A stretch of DNA of 64,000 nt from assembly GCA_025331565.1 (NCBI GenBank), contig JAFREQ010000095.1, forward strand, positions 62,001 through 126,000, in the 5' to 3' direction. This document shows positions 10,805-22,996 of the stretch, one piece after another (positions within the stretch are counted from its first letter, which is position 1; every line of letters begins with the position of its first letter). The DNA is from Holacanthus passer. Lineage: Eukaryota; Chordata; Actinopteri; Pomacanthidae. Below the pieces are notes generated by a model. It made no database searches. It was not told the DNA's origin and saw only the letters and a program-made list of their open reading frames with translations. Position numbers and translations under genes: made by a program.

Positions 10805-13540
10805 TAATTAACATAATTATACAGGTGTAGGTATTTTAGGTACTGATGCTTGTTGGTCATTGAGTTTCATTCACTGTAGCGACATGGCACCGATGCCACA
10901 TATACCCACGTCTTCACCCAAATCTGCTGCGACTACACACACACACATGCACACACACATCCACACACGCTCCACTGCTTGTCCAGAGCTCCTCCCTGGG
11001 GGGTCACAGTAGCAAGGAGGGAGGGATTTCACGCTTGACCTTCCCCTCACAGCTTTGTGAGCCCCTTCACTCCCGCCTTGATTCTCTTGACCTACTTGGT
11101 CATCCCAGAGCAAGCCACTTATAATACCTACATCTAACCCAGTAGCACGCTCTCTCTCTCCCCTCTCTCTCGTACACACACATGCACATCTGTCTCACAC
11201 ATCTGTCAGTCGGCTTCTCCCTCTTTAGCGATGGCCTCTGACTGTGACCGATGCAAAAGTTTAGAGATAAAGGTTTAATCCCTTTGTGCCAAATATTGTT
11301 TTTGACCTCTCACTGAATTCTGGGAAATGCATTGCCCTGACTCTCCAATCCTTTTGTTTGTTTTTTAATCCAAATCTCCAGGGATCTCTCGTGTGTTTTC
11401 ACATGTGTGGAGGGCTGCAACGTTCACATCAACTTATATTGAGACGGCTTCCTTTGGAAACACATGCAGTCCTAAAAAAAACACGACATAATTATAGAGA
11501 TGTACATTAAATCTAAGGAATCAAAAATGTTATGACTGTTTGTGTGGGGTGATAACTGGTAATTTGTTAAAGAGAATTTACAGCAAATCGGTGTCACGGT
11601 TCATTCATCATGTGCTTTGCCTCTAATGATATGCCATTGAGACTCCAGCGTTCAGTTTGTGCCAAGCTCTGGGGATTCCCCTCCTCTTCCTCATCCATTC
11701 TCACCCTCACTCACTCCTCTGCACCCCCCAGAGGAGGTGGATGGAGCGTCGGCGGCACTCAGCAGCATCCAGAGCCCCTGTTTCTCCCCCCGGCGAGCAC
11801 CACTTAAGGCCTCCTGTCTCACACTGCAGCCCCGCCGGTAGTTGGGAACCATTTTCTACTCAGATGAGCTCAAACAAAGACCTGCATGTGCGGGGAGCGA
11901 GGGAAGAGGGAGGCAGGAGGAGGAGGAGGAGGTCGTTGGTGTGTTTGGTAAACAGCGAGAAAGCCACTGGGAGCGGCTACTCGGGAGGAGAGGAAGAGGG
12001 GAAGTGGAGGAGAGGGAACACGAGAAGGGGGACAGAAGGGAATCGTCCACTGAGGTAAGACTGAGTCGGAAGCCGGTAAAGAGTTGAGCAAAGGAAATTG
12101 CAGGGGCTTCCATGTCACAATCCGCAGATGGGCTGATCACAAAGGAAGGGGACGGCACACCTGCCACTAAACAAACACATATGTATACACAGACACACAG
12201 CTGGAACTGTACATAGAGCTCTATGTGGCGCGCGTGCATCCTCCTGCACATTCAATGTAAACCATCAGAGAGTAGAAAGTGCAATCAGAACCAGAATTCA
12301 TTCACTCACACACTCAGTGTTCATAAAGGCACTGCTCAAACACACTCCAGAGAAAGTGTGCACATCCCTTAACGACACTCTGTAAGCTCTTCAGCCTTAC
12401 CCTGAGCCCTGCCCCATTCTGAGGACACGAGGGTTGAACCCAAAGATGACAAAGTCTTCATATCAAAGCCCACACACTCCCAGTTGACCCAGCTCTTCCC
12501 CCTGACCCTGTTGTTTTATTTGAGCCCTAATAACTCTCCTAATTAAAGCCCCTTCCTATTATTTTTTCCCTCCACTCCCCTGTAAAAGGCCTGGGTTTCA
12601 AAGTGCTAATAAAATAAACTGAAGGGGGCCCGTTTCTTTACTTGTATGTGTGTGAAGAGTGTGTGGGAGAAGGAGGCAGGGAAAGGAGGGGGGGGAGTTG
12701 GAAGGACAGAGGTTTTAGGTTCAGAGGGGGGTAAAAGAAACAGAGGTCAGTGGAAACAAAGGAGCGTGAGACCCTGGGGTCAAGCTGCCTGGTGTCCACA
12801 GTCACCGGGCCGGCGTTGTTGCAGGGCGAACGGCCCCTCTTGTATAATCGCCGGGGTACGTTTTGTCCACGAGTGTAGGATAGAATATATCACTGCGCCG
12901 CTGACAGATGAACAATAGATCACGTTTTGTGGAAGTCCGAGCGGAGCCTTCGCTGCTCCTTTGAGTCGGCTGGTACATCTGGAAGAGCCGAGATTAACCC
13001 TGCGTTTACTGGCCTGGCGTATGGCTGACCCCTCTGACCCGAGCCGCAGCTTCAACAATATCGCTTATGGCTTAATATAGGACTCAAAGACGGCCTGTAG
13101 AGGTGGCATCAGTGAATCATCCTCTGAGAGGTGAATGGGACACAATCAATACAAAAGTGTTGCGTGTTGCTGGAAGATTATCAACAACTCACTGTTTTCA
13201 GTTGGATAGAAAGTGAAACAACACTAAGAGTCTACAGCCATGTGAGCAGCTCTGTGAGGTGAGGCGTCAGGAAGTGCTCGCAATAACACTGCTAACATGC
13301 AAATGTTTGGGGAGGATAACATTGACCATGTTCAGCATCTTAGTTCAACCCTCCAATTATGTCGAAAAGATAAGTTGCTTATATGATATTTAAGAAATAT
13401 TTCATAAACAGTTCTCTTTTTAGAAATTATTTAGATTGTTCTTCTATTAACATAATGCAGGATTTTCTTTTTACTGTCTCTAAATAATTCTGTATTTTCT
13501 TAGATTCATGAACGTCCATGAAACGTCCATTACAATCCAT

Positions 13541-13740
13541 CCAAAGATGTTGACCTAAAATCCCAAAATTTCAAATTTACACTGTTGCTAGAAGAAACAT
13601 CAGTAGGATTCATCCTCTGGGGATCATGAATGTCTGTACAAAATGTCATTTAACAGTTGTTTATGAATTTCAGTCTGGACCAAAGTGGCGGATCGACTGA
13701 TATTACCACCTTGACATGCCGCTAGGATCTCTTAAAAAAT
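13541..13740 (+). repeat. Teleost repeat, GGATTCATCCTCTGGGGATC type, copy 1
   Basis: GGATTCATCCTCTGGGGATC followed by ATGAATGTCTGTACAAAATG and TTTCAGTCTGGACCAAAGTG: a dispersed fish repeat, with further copies at 35.8, 51.9, 58.85 and 61.77 kb. Confidence 0.75.
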
Positions 13741-14492
13741 AAATAAATAACTAACACAAACATTTATGTATGCCATCTGAAACAAGGGTACAGCAGGTGC
13801 AAAGTGACACCATTGCCCGCGGGAGAAAACCTGGTGCCAATCAATTCTCTTTTATGATATTTGAAGCTCAGCCATAAATGTGTTCAATCTCTGTTAACTC
13901 TCCCTTCGGTTTTATGATGATAAACATGTCGGAGTGGAGCTTTATGAGTGTGGCTGGGTCTTTCTGCAGCGGCTATAAAAGCAGCTATGTGAATATCATA
14001 TGCTTCATGTGTCTGCTGCGTGTTCCGAAACGCTGGCTGTCATTCAAATCCCACAAAATATTCTTAAGACTGGTGTTTGAATAACTTACAACCTCTTGAC
14101 TAAAAACATCAGCAGTGAGTAATACCCAGGGGGAAAAGCAATAACAATACGGTGATATGATAATAGCTTCAGGCTGTGCACCAGATATAAACATGATCAT
14201 ATAGGCTGCAGAGTACTCCAGGGGGTTAAGTGAATGTAATCCTCCTTGAGACATAATGCTAAAGAAGGAGCGAAAAGGGAGGCAGAGAAAGTCATATGTC
14301 AGGGTTCAGCCATGAGCGACTGGGAGCCCTGGAGAGGCTGATGGAAGATTTGGGGGAATCATTACACCAAGAGAGGGAACACAGAGCTCAGCTACGCTTA
14401 AGAGGGGCTGTTTAAAGTGTTGAATGAAAGTTGATAAGAGGTCAAAAGAAGTTTATGAGGAGAACGGGGCTTAAGGCAAAGGGTAACTAGCC

Positions 14493-14520
14493 AAAAAAAA
14501 AAAAAAAAAAAAAAAAAAAA
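14493..14520. repeat. Poly(A) tract, 28 nt
   Basis: An uninterrupted A run. No target-site duplication or retrocopy was evident upstream. Confidence 0.95.
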
Positions 14521-15650
14521 GCATACAAACCGGGTTATAGCTTTGCACCAAAAATGATTTGATTGACAGTGGAGATGGAGGGGGTGCAACAGGAATGAGG
14601 AACAGGTTCAAAGCTAGCGAGCTGGAGTGAGAAGATCACAGAGGTTGAGAGGGAGTTGAGAGAGGGTACAGAGGGAGCCCAGAAAGAAGGCCTTGAAAGA
14701 GCCTTATCTGTGACCCATCTGTCTTGACATGCACACTCCTCTTGGTTAGTGCCCTGGAGGAGAGGGAAGGGGAGCTGCATGCATGTCAGTAACTGAGTGT
14801 GCAGGGCTCAGGGCTAAGGCCTTGGCCTGTGCACTCTGGCCCGAAAACCAGCCTAACCAGCCCCATGCTTCAACACCCCCAGGACAAACTCCCATGACTT
14901 ACTGCTGTGATCATGTGATTGACTGAGCTGTGGCAAGAGAGCTAAAATAAAACACATTAACAAAAAGGCTGTCACACATCAGTGAAGATACAGATGTTAC
15001 TTTCTTTGACAATTCACTTTTTCATCTTTGCTGTCAGCTGATTTTGGCACAGCAGAGTCTCTCTTTTTTGGGGGGGTCATTTGGGAAGGACACAGGACCA
15101 TCAGATTGGCTATTATTATTATTCTTGCCAGTAGAGTGAACCACTAAAAGGCGACCAACACATGAATGATTATTTTCCAGGTTTTCTGGAACTTAACTAC
15201 TAGTTTTATGTCATTACATGCAAAGAAGGTGAGGTAAGGAATTACAACCAGCTACCTAGTTGGGGACCTATGTTCTGGGGACAGTTAAAACTCCTGAAAC
15301 TCATTTTCCAATCATCTATTTTAGCAGCTGTCAGAACATCATATATCACAGAAGTGAAGAAGTCCATCAGTCTGATGAGAGTAAAATATTTTGTGGACTG
15401 ATGCTAAAATTAAATTATAACTTATTTCTCCAGAGTGGAATTAACCTCTTGACTCTAGTAGTTTAGAGAGTAATCAGTTTAAGTGAAAATAAATATACTC
15501 TAAAATAATTTGTTGCCATGTTTACAAGTAATTGTTGCTGTAAGTTATATCTAAATTTGGACACAATCTTAACACATAATTTTGGCTCGATCGTGGTGAA
15601 AGAGTCATTTTAAGGCCTCAGCAATCTCACAAAACAAGGTGCAGATGGCT

Positions 15651-15686
15651 GATGATGATGTTCAATCTGATGATGATGTTCAATCT
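15651..15686. repeat. Tandem 18-mer, two copies
   Basis: GATGATGATGTTCAATCT occurs twice back to back without mismatch. Confidence 0.9.
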
Positions 15687-16743
15687 GCTTTTCTGCAAAG
15701 AAAAAAAGTTGCAAAAAATCTTAAACAAACTTAAAACTGCATGACTAAGAATAACCCTTCAGCTGTGACTTGGAATCGGTTTGTCAGGGTCTCACTGTCC
15801 ACAGCACATATCAATCAGTCCAAGTTGTTTAGCATCAAATCCAACCTCCTAAGATGTTTGACTTTACTTGCATGTACAGCACACCTGGGAGATTTACCAT
15901 AATGAATACCTGATGTGGTGAAGCAGTTAATTCCGCCTATAAAATAACTCCCTTCCTTCTTCCTGTGGGCCCCGGCTGTTGTTTATCAAACGAGGTAACG
16001 TCCTGTCATGTGACCCCTCCTCCCTCCCAGCAACCCACCTGTGTGGACTTTTCTCTTAATCCCCCTCCTCCCCCCCCCCGTTTTTTTTGCTGTGCGCTTT
16101 GAATACTTAGACTACTGAGTGTAACTAATTCTCCCACACAAGGATATTGTCTTCTCCCTATCTCTGCTTTTTTCCTTCCCTTTCAAGCTGGCTATTCACT
16201 GATTTCATTAGTTGGCGGTGTGGTGTGAGAGAGAGTTGGCGAAGGAGGAGGGGGGGCTTTCCAATTAAAAGGCCTTAATAGCCTATTACCATCACCTTAA
16301 GTTCAACTCTGTTTTTTTACAACATGAAACCTGCTAAAGATTAATCACCAGACCAGCGTGGGAGCTTTTAAAAGCCATTCTGTGATTAATAAACTGTAAT
16401 TAGGACTGATGATTTTGAGTTGCCTTCTTTAGTGGTTTTGTGAGCAACATATTGCACAATTGCAATATTATGGTGACCAAACTGTGCTACTTTTTGACAG
16501 TCTCCTCAATGACAAATCTTTTATATGGTGCAATGACATCAGTTTCAGCATTAAAGACAATAAACTTAATGACTGTTGTTCTAGTGGGGGTTTCACTTTA
16601 ATGTGTTTAACAGGCTGCTCTCCCTGCACACATGCTGCACAGATCCTGCAGCTGACCAGGGGGCCTGAGGACGAAGACAGTCCCCTGGGATGACCAAACC
16701 ACCCTTTCTCAGACACCCATTTGTCGTACCCACCCCACCTCCA

Positions 16744-16769
16744 CCTCCTCCTCCTCCTCCTCCTCCTCC
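16744..16769. repeat. (CTC)n microsatellite
   Basis: About eight to nine CTC units next to a GC-rich patch. Confidence 0.9.
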
Positions 16770-17320
16770 CTCCCGATGGATGACCCTGCAGCCAGCAGGG
16801 GTCAGCTGCGCAGAAGGAGCCCCCAGCACCCCAGCCCTCGGTCCGGAGCCGCAGCGTAAATCAGTGGCTGCTCATCGCGGGAACCCTGCCCTGCCCGGGG
16901 TCTCAGCCCAGCCTGGCACCATCTGTCCCGGGGCTCTGACGCAGAAGCAGCCCTGCCAAGGTGGGTTCCCACTGACCTGCTGCACCCTCCAGGCCATATG
17001 GGCGAGACCTGAGACCGGAAACTGATCCATCATACCGGAGTCTGGACATGGTAGAAGAGGCTTGGTGTACACGGACTGTAAATTAACTCTGAATGAGCTG
17101 ATGCAGGGGACAAAGTAAACTGAAGGTGGACAAATTAAAGTAATCTAAATAATTGTTCAAGTTCCAAATATTTCAGAAAAAGTCCAAAACATGAATATAA
17201 ATTTGTGTTGCAGGTTTTGTCTTCTTTTCTCTCCCTTTAAGCCTCTCAGATTTATCTTGTAACCCTTTGCAGGGGCCCAAACCTTAGGTTTGGAACCACT
17301 AAACGAAACCACCTGACTGT

Positions 17321-17525
17321 ACATCAACAACAGCAAAATGCTGTTTACACATTGATGCATCAGTATTTAAAATACATTAATGTCATATATAACAATACAT
17401 CATTCATAATAGATGTTTTTCTGCAGGGTGAGTATTTTTTACTTGTAATAGTTTATGTACATTTTGCTAAAGGTACTTTTACTTTAGTAGGATTTTGAAT
17501 GCAGGACTTTTGCTTGAAAATTTTC
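17321..17525 (+). repeat. Percomorph interspersed repeat, GGTGGAAAGTAA type, copy 2 (3' part)
   Basis: TTTACTTGTAATAGTTTATG, GTACATTTTGCTAAAGGTAC and TTTGAATGCAGGACTTTTGC match the 3' part of the element at 6661. Confidence 0.6.
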
Positions 17526-19373
17526 TCAGAGGTCAACAGTCTCCTCCTGATTAGGCTGTAATGGCACAGCTAGAGGCTACTCCCAAATTCTTCTTTTATT
17601 GCCAAAAGTAGTTGAGTAGATTACTTTGTTGACATCTATTAAACTGAAGGCAAAATTACTGATGTTAGATTATACCAGAAACGAGAAAAAAACGGTCAAT
17701 TAGAACACTTGCAATTCCACCTCTGGCCAAAACAAGTCACAATCTCTACAGCTGACCTGACCGACCCTGTTATTTTGCTGTATAACTGCCACAGACTAAA
17801 TAGGTGATGTACAACTCACACATGTAAAACAGTCCAACCTTTTAAGTGCAGGACAAGTCTCTGCACTCCACCTCATCACCCTTGACGGCTTTTCCCTCTC
17901 CATCATAACAGCACCTGGAATTGTGACACGTAAATCTTATCGGCAGAGACAGTCTGCGGGTCCCCGGGCAGTACAGCCCAGCTTATTGCTTTCTCCCACA
18001 GCCCCGACCTTGCGTCTTTCCCCCTTAGGCTTGGCTCTAATAGGCAAGCGGGGGTCATAAAGTGGTTGTGTTACTGTTTTCCTCTTTCCAAACCAGTGAC
18101 ACCAGTTGTTCACCCTCCTCACCGGGGCCTTTTGTGAGGCCTGACAGGCTGTCAGTTCCAGGCAGAGGATGATTGTAGAAGACGACACGCATTACCTTGA
18201 GGTGACACCACATTCCACTGAAGGCCTGTCTTTATGAGCTAACAATAACTTTGAATAGCTTCGCAGCAAAGCACTACAAGTTCGCTGCGGCTCCGTCATG
18301 TGCGTTTGACGTGGCCTCATTCTTGTGTAAAAAAAATAAACCAAAGTCATCTTACCGATTAATGATAATTAGGGTAAAGGATGGTTGTTTGTTAAGATTC
18401 CCACATGCGATTTTTGATGTATGCGTATTTGTATTTGTAGCTTTATCGCTCTCACATGCTTGAGGAGTGATTTTTGGCCGTCATCAGGGTTGAGGGTAGG
18501 ACAAGAAGACCTTCACAGTGACACATACAACCCCAAGACAAAAATAGACGCACGCCCACCCACATACATACACATACATATACTCACACACAGTAAAGAG
18601 TGTGTCATTCTGAGAACGAGCACAAACTACTGAACATTTTGTACTTTTGTCCTCTGGTTTGTTCAGCAAATCACCGAAAAGATGAAATAATAGCTAATGA
18701 ATATAATTACACAATCAGAAAATCAATTACAGAATCATGGGATAATTGTATGCTATACTTTGGTCACTGTTGATTACAGACTACTTTTCTGTTTTTTTCC
18801 TATGTGTTGTTAACTAAAACGTTGTAGATTTTTAGGTTGCTTGAATATATCAAGTGGGTCAGTTTCCCACACATTAGTCTTGGGATTTCTCATGTGTTAT
18901 TTTATCACTAACTTGTGTTTTAAGACAGATTACATGTACAACCATGAGGAGAAAATGAAAACTGATGTTTGACTCTAAGGAGAATAATGAAGACATCTTG
19001 TATTCATCAAGCCCACTCACCCAATTCATTTTGTCATATAATTTGTGCACACACTGCCCTCGTGTGTTGAGCCAGTGGTACTGGCAATAACCTGCCCAGC
19101 ACAGACATCTCATAAATCAGTTACATGTGGCATCGCTGTCAAACATCACTGAAACAGATTTTGATGTAAATAAGCAGAACTGGAAATTTCAGCTATTCTC
19201 TACTAGTATAATGATGTTAAGTGATTATTTGGGCCTAACAGATGGATGTTGGTGAAATTACATTTAACGCATTTGAAGGCACACAAGGCTTACAGACTAG
19301 TTACGGGTTACTTGAAAACACTGAGAAAGGAATGTACCACATGACTGACTTGATTTCACAATACAATTCATGT
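17526..19373. other. Non-coding, downstream of bola1
   Basis: No gene, RNA or named repeat recognised. A short CA/TA-rich patch is near 18.55 kb. Confidence 0.6.
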
Positions 19374-19379
19374 TTTATT
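19374..19379 (-). terminator. bola1: bola1 poly(A) signal
   Basis: A minus-strand AATAAA about 200 nt after the bola1 stop codon, giving a short 3'UTR ending near 19355. Confidence 0.65.
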
Positions 19380-19577
19380 GTGACAGAGCAGCCATAGAAA
19401 CCCATTGGAATGAATCCTGACTGCCATTAAACCAAGAATGCATAAATAAAAATCAAAAATAGCTCCACAACAGTTACGTAAAATTACACAGGTAAGATCT
19501 CCCCTTCAGCATTCAACTGCATTCTTCACAGTTCAGCCCAACAGAAAGTACAACTGCTTCAAGTCAAGTCCAACTCT

Positions 19578-20030
19578 TTACTCTCGCCCGGCCTTCAGTT
19601 TCTCCTCCACTGTGTGATCGCCTTTCGAGCCTCCCATGCAGGGCGGACTCTTGGCCAGCGTGGGGTTGCTCCCCCACTGCTCAGGAGTCTTTGCCTGGAT
19701 AGCAAGTGCATGAACGCAGCTACTCAACTCCTCCTTCAAAGCCTCATTAACCAGGCGATGGCGCTTTATCAATGGCAGACCCTCAAACTGGGAGCTGACA
19801 ACCAGGACACGGAAATGGGATTCAGAGCCGGGGGGCACCGCGTGCATGTGGCTTTCATTGTGGACCTCTAAGTGGTCTGGCTTGAGTGTGTCGGTCAGTT
19901 TGATTCTGATAGCCCTCTCAACAGGGCGGCTCGGGTCAGGGTCCATGTGTGGTCTGAAGTGGGCCAGAGGCCGGCTTAAGGCAAGACTGGTCGAGATGGG
20001 CCGAGCACAGCGGAGAGCACTGGGCAGCAT
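19578..20030 (-). CDS. bola1: BolA-like protein 1, mitochondrial, 150 aa
   Basis: BOLA1 works with the monothiol glutaredoxin GLRX5 in mitochondria, in iron-sulfur cluster maturation and redox balance. Residues 1-28 are rich in Arg, Ser and Leu and lack acidic residues, as expected of a mitochondrial presequence. The BolA domain spans about 37-120, with PVERAIRIKL, HAVPPGSESHFRV, SSQFEGLPLIKRHRLVNEAL and HALAIQAKTPEQW. H63 and H107 match the human cluster-ligand histidines H58 and H102. The C-terminal tail SPPCMGGSK also resembles human BOLA1 (137 aa). Start: the frame stays open upstream to 20102, but a splice acceptor (tttcatag) before 20053 puts that part in an intron, so the first Met of the exon (20030) is used. 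The whole protein is in one exon. sv2a lies upstream on the same strand. Confidence 0.93.
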   Translation of the reverse strand: MLPSALRCARPISTSLALSRPLAHFRPHMDPDPSRPVERAIRIKLTDTLKPDHLEVHNESHMHAVPPGSESHFRVLVVSSQFEGLPLIKRHRLVNEALKEELSSCVHALAIQAKTPEQWGSNPTLAKSPPCMGGSKGDHTVEEKLKAGRE

Positions 20031-20053
20031 CAGAGGATGTGGCAGGAGACCAC
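20031..20053 (-). other. bola1: bola1 5'UTR in coding exon
   Basis: 23 nt between the acceptor (tttcatag) and the ATG. It joins the non-coding first exon ending at 21258. Confidence 0.65.
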
Positions 20054-21257
20054 CTATGAAATTCAAATGAGTGTGAATACAGATGATCTGAGAGATATTC
20101 ATGGTCTGTTGGGCATTTTTATTGAATCACAACCTCCACAGCCACAGCAATCAAGACATAAACCAATTAATAAGTTATACACAGTGATGTCCGTATGTAG
20201 ATTTCATATTTGGGGAAAAAGGGAGTACTGGTATTATATTGGTACGTGGTATGGGCAGATATCATAAGTTGGATATCAAAATCGGATTTGGGACAGAAAA
20301 AGCTGGATCAGTGCATCCCAAATCACCAGTCAACAAGGTACAAGTGTTCTTTACATACCGCAACGGTGTCAAATGCCTAAGATCACCTTAGTAGTCAGGG
20401 ATGATTATTACATTAGCCTGCTGGTCAGTGTTAAAACAGCTCCCTATCAAACCTTATCTTGCATTTTTAAGCCTCATCTGAGTGCTGGAACTAAAACTAA
20501 ATACAAAGCATTCTGTGTCAAAGAGGCCTAAATTTGGAAACATGCTGTCAGCTTCATTTCAACAACAAAGCATTGACCTAGACCAGAGGTTTTCAAAGTG
20601 GGATGGAGGCCTCCATACAGTTTCAGTGGAGGCTCAGGATAGTTTGTGATGGAATGAAGTGTATTATATTGAGAGTTGTTTCTAATGTTCTGATGCCCTC
20701 ATGTAGTTTGTGAATATGGAGGACAACCTCAATAACAAACATATAATTGAGACACTGTCACCAAAGCCTGAACGTTATAGGTTATAGGTACAGCTTGTAC
20801 TGAACTGGAACAGATTGGTTAGAGCAGCTAAGCTAACGTTAGATAAACTGATATCCTCTGTTGTTAACTCAAATGAACAATGGCAGAAATCGCATTATAA
20901 GTCACGATTACAGTTGCACGTAAGTTGGTGAAACGACTTATAATCATGGTAATGTCTTTAAAGTGTTAATTTTGCTGATAGGTAGCATAAATAACTCAAT
21001 ATTCAAGCTAAACTTTAGCTAACTCTCTGCGCGTATGCTAACATTAGCGGTTAGCTTTCGTAATAAACATCACCCAGTATTTAAGAAAACTGTGACAAAG
21101 TAACGGAGAAGTTACACCGAAAAATTAGGATAATACATCCGGCTAATAATACACTTAAATAATAAGTGCTGAATTGATTTTGTACGGTGAACTTTGCTAA
21201 TTGCTCACCTTGCAAGTAAAGTCAGTTTCGTCGCTGTTACCGTTACGCAAAACTCAC
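20054..21257 (-). other. bola1: bola1 5'UTR intron
   Basis: GTGAGT at 21257-21252 and tttcatag at 20054 bound a 1.2-kb intron. A degenerate interspersed repeat may lie near 20585-20720. Nothing coding was seen. Confidence 0.65.
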
Positions 21258-21312
21258 CGGAAGTGCGAAGGACACGCTGGGTTGTGTAGTTTTTTGGCGT
21301 TTTGTAGTCCAG
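21252..21312 (-). promoter_or_regulatory. bola1: bola1 core promoter / non-coding first exon
   Basis: On the minus strand two ACTACA motifs (21308-21303, 21290-21285) precede ACTTCCGG (21264-21257), an ETS/GABP site, which runs straight into a perfect GTGAGT donor. This layout is typical of compact TATA-less housekeeping promoters of nuclear genes for mitochondrial proteins. The transcription start is not defined by sequence alone. Confidence 0.6.
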
Positions 21313-21417
21313 AAGACTGCAGGATTTTAACCATTTGTATTACGTCTTTTGCAAACAAAACAATCTTTATAGACATAAAGAAATGACAAAATTGACTTCT
21401 CATATTTTTTCCACTTG

Positions 21418-21423
21418 TTTATT
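21418..21423 (-). terminator. sv2a: Candidate distal poly(A) signal of sv2a
   Basis: A canonical AATAAA on the minus strand, the last before the bola1 promoter. Cleavage would be expected near 21395-21405. Confidence 0.5.
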
Positions 21424-22598
21424 CTTCATGGTTCTTTGTTATCCATTGTGATTCCAGAGGGTCAAGTTGCACGACACAGTGCAAACCCAAAAATCAACAA
21501 TGAGAAAAATATAAGAAAAAATCTCACACACCTTTAAACAGAACTGATGTTGTCACATTTAGGCTAACTATGATTCATAACCGGTATTTAACATTGATGT
21601 ATTTACTTATATTTCATTCTCATTTACAAAATACACAAAATCAAAGACAACATACATCAGTGTTCATTTACACTTCTTTTTTTTTTTATAACTTTTTTTT
21701 TTTCTATTCATGGTTCCACAAACAGTTTCTATACTTACAAACAATCAACTACAGTTTTCTACAGCACGGTACAATGACAAAGGTGATAAATTCTTTGTTA
21801 CATTTAATTAATGGCAATGCAATCTTATTGACAAAAGCTTCAAGACTCGGGGTTGTTTTAGAGAGTACACACGAATGTTAGCCGTTAAGTTCTGTGTCAT
21901 TATTAAGCCAACACTCAGCATTTTAGTAGACAAGGCCAGCATATACAGTAGTAATGTGCTCCAATTCCCAATAGCTTCAAAGAAGAGAATAAGAGACAAA
22001 TACCCAAACACTTATTGCTTTGTTAACTTTTTGCACTCACGATTGACTGTTGCTCAGGCAACAAGTTAATTATACAAAAAAACCCTGTAACATAAGCTAG
22101 GATATGTATCTACGAGAGACAATTTTGACTTGGACGGAGCCCGAACTGAGTCACTGAGACAGGTTAGCGCTTTGACAGCATTCCATGTTGAACAAATACA
22201 ACAGTTATCTTGACATCGTTGTTCTTAATTTCATGGGTGATACAGGACAACATACAGAGAATAGGACTGCTGACGCTTAGCTTTTATATTTGTACAGTTA
22301 ATGTGCATTTATATACTATCAGTGTGCTTTTAAGAGGGAATCTGGGCAAATTTTGCTTTCTGACTTGCTGGCCGTTTTTGGCTTCTGAAGCCGACTTTTC
22401 CTGCAGTTTTAAAACAAGAGCACCTGGACTCTTAAAAGACAGGTTCTCAGATGAGTTGTGAAAAGTCTTCATCACCGTAAGAAGTCCAGTTGTTCTTGTT
22501 TCGCATTATGGATGGCTGAAAACCCACAAAGGCTGACTGCGAATTTCCAGGGGTCAAAAGGTTCGAAGAGCTATATTATTAGTTACATTATAAGTACT

Positions 22599-22604
22599 TT
22601 TATT
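22599..22604 (-). terminator. sv2a: Candidate proximal poly(A) signal of sv2a
   Basis: A minus-strand AATAAA within the inferred 3'UTR, about 2.65 kb after the stop. It overlaps a TGTAAATA Pumilio-type site. Confidence 0.3.
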
Positions 22605-22608
22605 TACA
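22601..22608 (-). promoter_or_regulatory. Pumilio-type element
   Basis: A sense-strand TGTAAATA, matching the UGUANAUA consensus, inside the inferred sv2a 3'UTR. Confidence 0.35.
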
Positions 22609-22990
22609 TATATTCATATCTATAACAGAGAATTGATGGTGTAATGTGTAAACTCAGGCCATACAAAATATTTGGCAACAATAATTAATGAGAGATGGCA
22701 CACTCATAGATAATGGGTCAGATGTTGAATTTGGAGTTCGATTGGTGTGAGACGGAGGGAGTGAAATGTAAGGGGCAGGTCATCAAAGCTCGAAGCACCT
22801 ATGTTCACAACTGCACTCACGTTCACAATCTGGTCATTTGGTAGGTTTTGGTCTTTGTGCTCATGCTAAACGCTCACCTTGGTCTTCGTTGAATCTCTAG
22901 CAAGGCTGCATCAGAGCGTGTCTTGAAGAACTCAAGGCATTCACAATTGTGCATGTACGACAGTGTACATTTAGTGCAATGGGTTGTCTA

Positions 22991-22996
22991 TTTATT
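22991..22996 (-). terminator. sv2a: Candidate proximal poly(A) signal of sv2a
   Basis: A minus-strand AATAAA about 2.25 kb after the stop, another possible alternative transcript end. Confidence 0.3.

Larger units (their letters stand above)
8201..13540. other. Non-coding, no supported gene
   Basis: Contains a (CA)n tract at 9927-9955, a CA-rich stretch at 10.93 kb and GA-rich sequence at 11.9-12.05 kb. Two exon-like patches (10520-10680 and 11730-11830) have splice-like borders but no recognised homology. High-complexity, ATTA-rich sequence at 12.5-12.65 kb may be regulatory. Confidence 0.55.
13741..17320. other. Non-coding, no supported gene
   Basis: Holds a poly(A) tract (14493-14520), a tandem 18-mer (15651-15686), a CTC tract (16744-16769), an AT-rich, high-complexity block with several ATTA/TAAT cores (16.25-16.46 kb) and a GC-rich patch (16.62-17.04 kb) with one 111-codon frame but no homology. 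Confidence 0.55.

Noticed and set aside
11657..12251. Several overlapping frames on both strands, including one starting after a CCCCCCAG acceptor-like site
   Set aside because: Low-complexity GGA/TCC sequence drives the frames, and no recognisable domain or second exon was found.
1..19000. A further gene left of bola1
   Set aside because: No chain of in-frame exons with recognisable protein similarity was found on either strand; only two weak exon-like patches remain.
19614..20070. Plus-strand frames over bola1
   Set aside because: Antisense shadows of the bola1 coding exon.
20031..20102. Upstream start for bola1 giving a 174-aa protein
   Set aside because: The extra 24 codons cross a good splice acceptor (tttcatag) and show no resemblance to a BOLA1 N-terminus.
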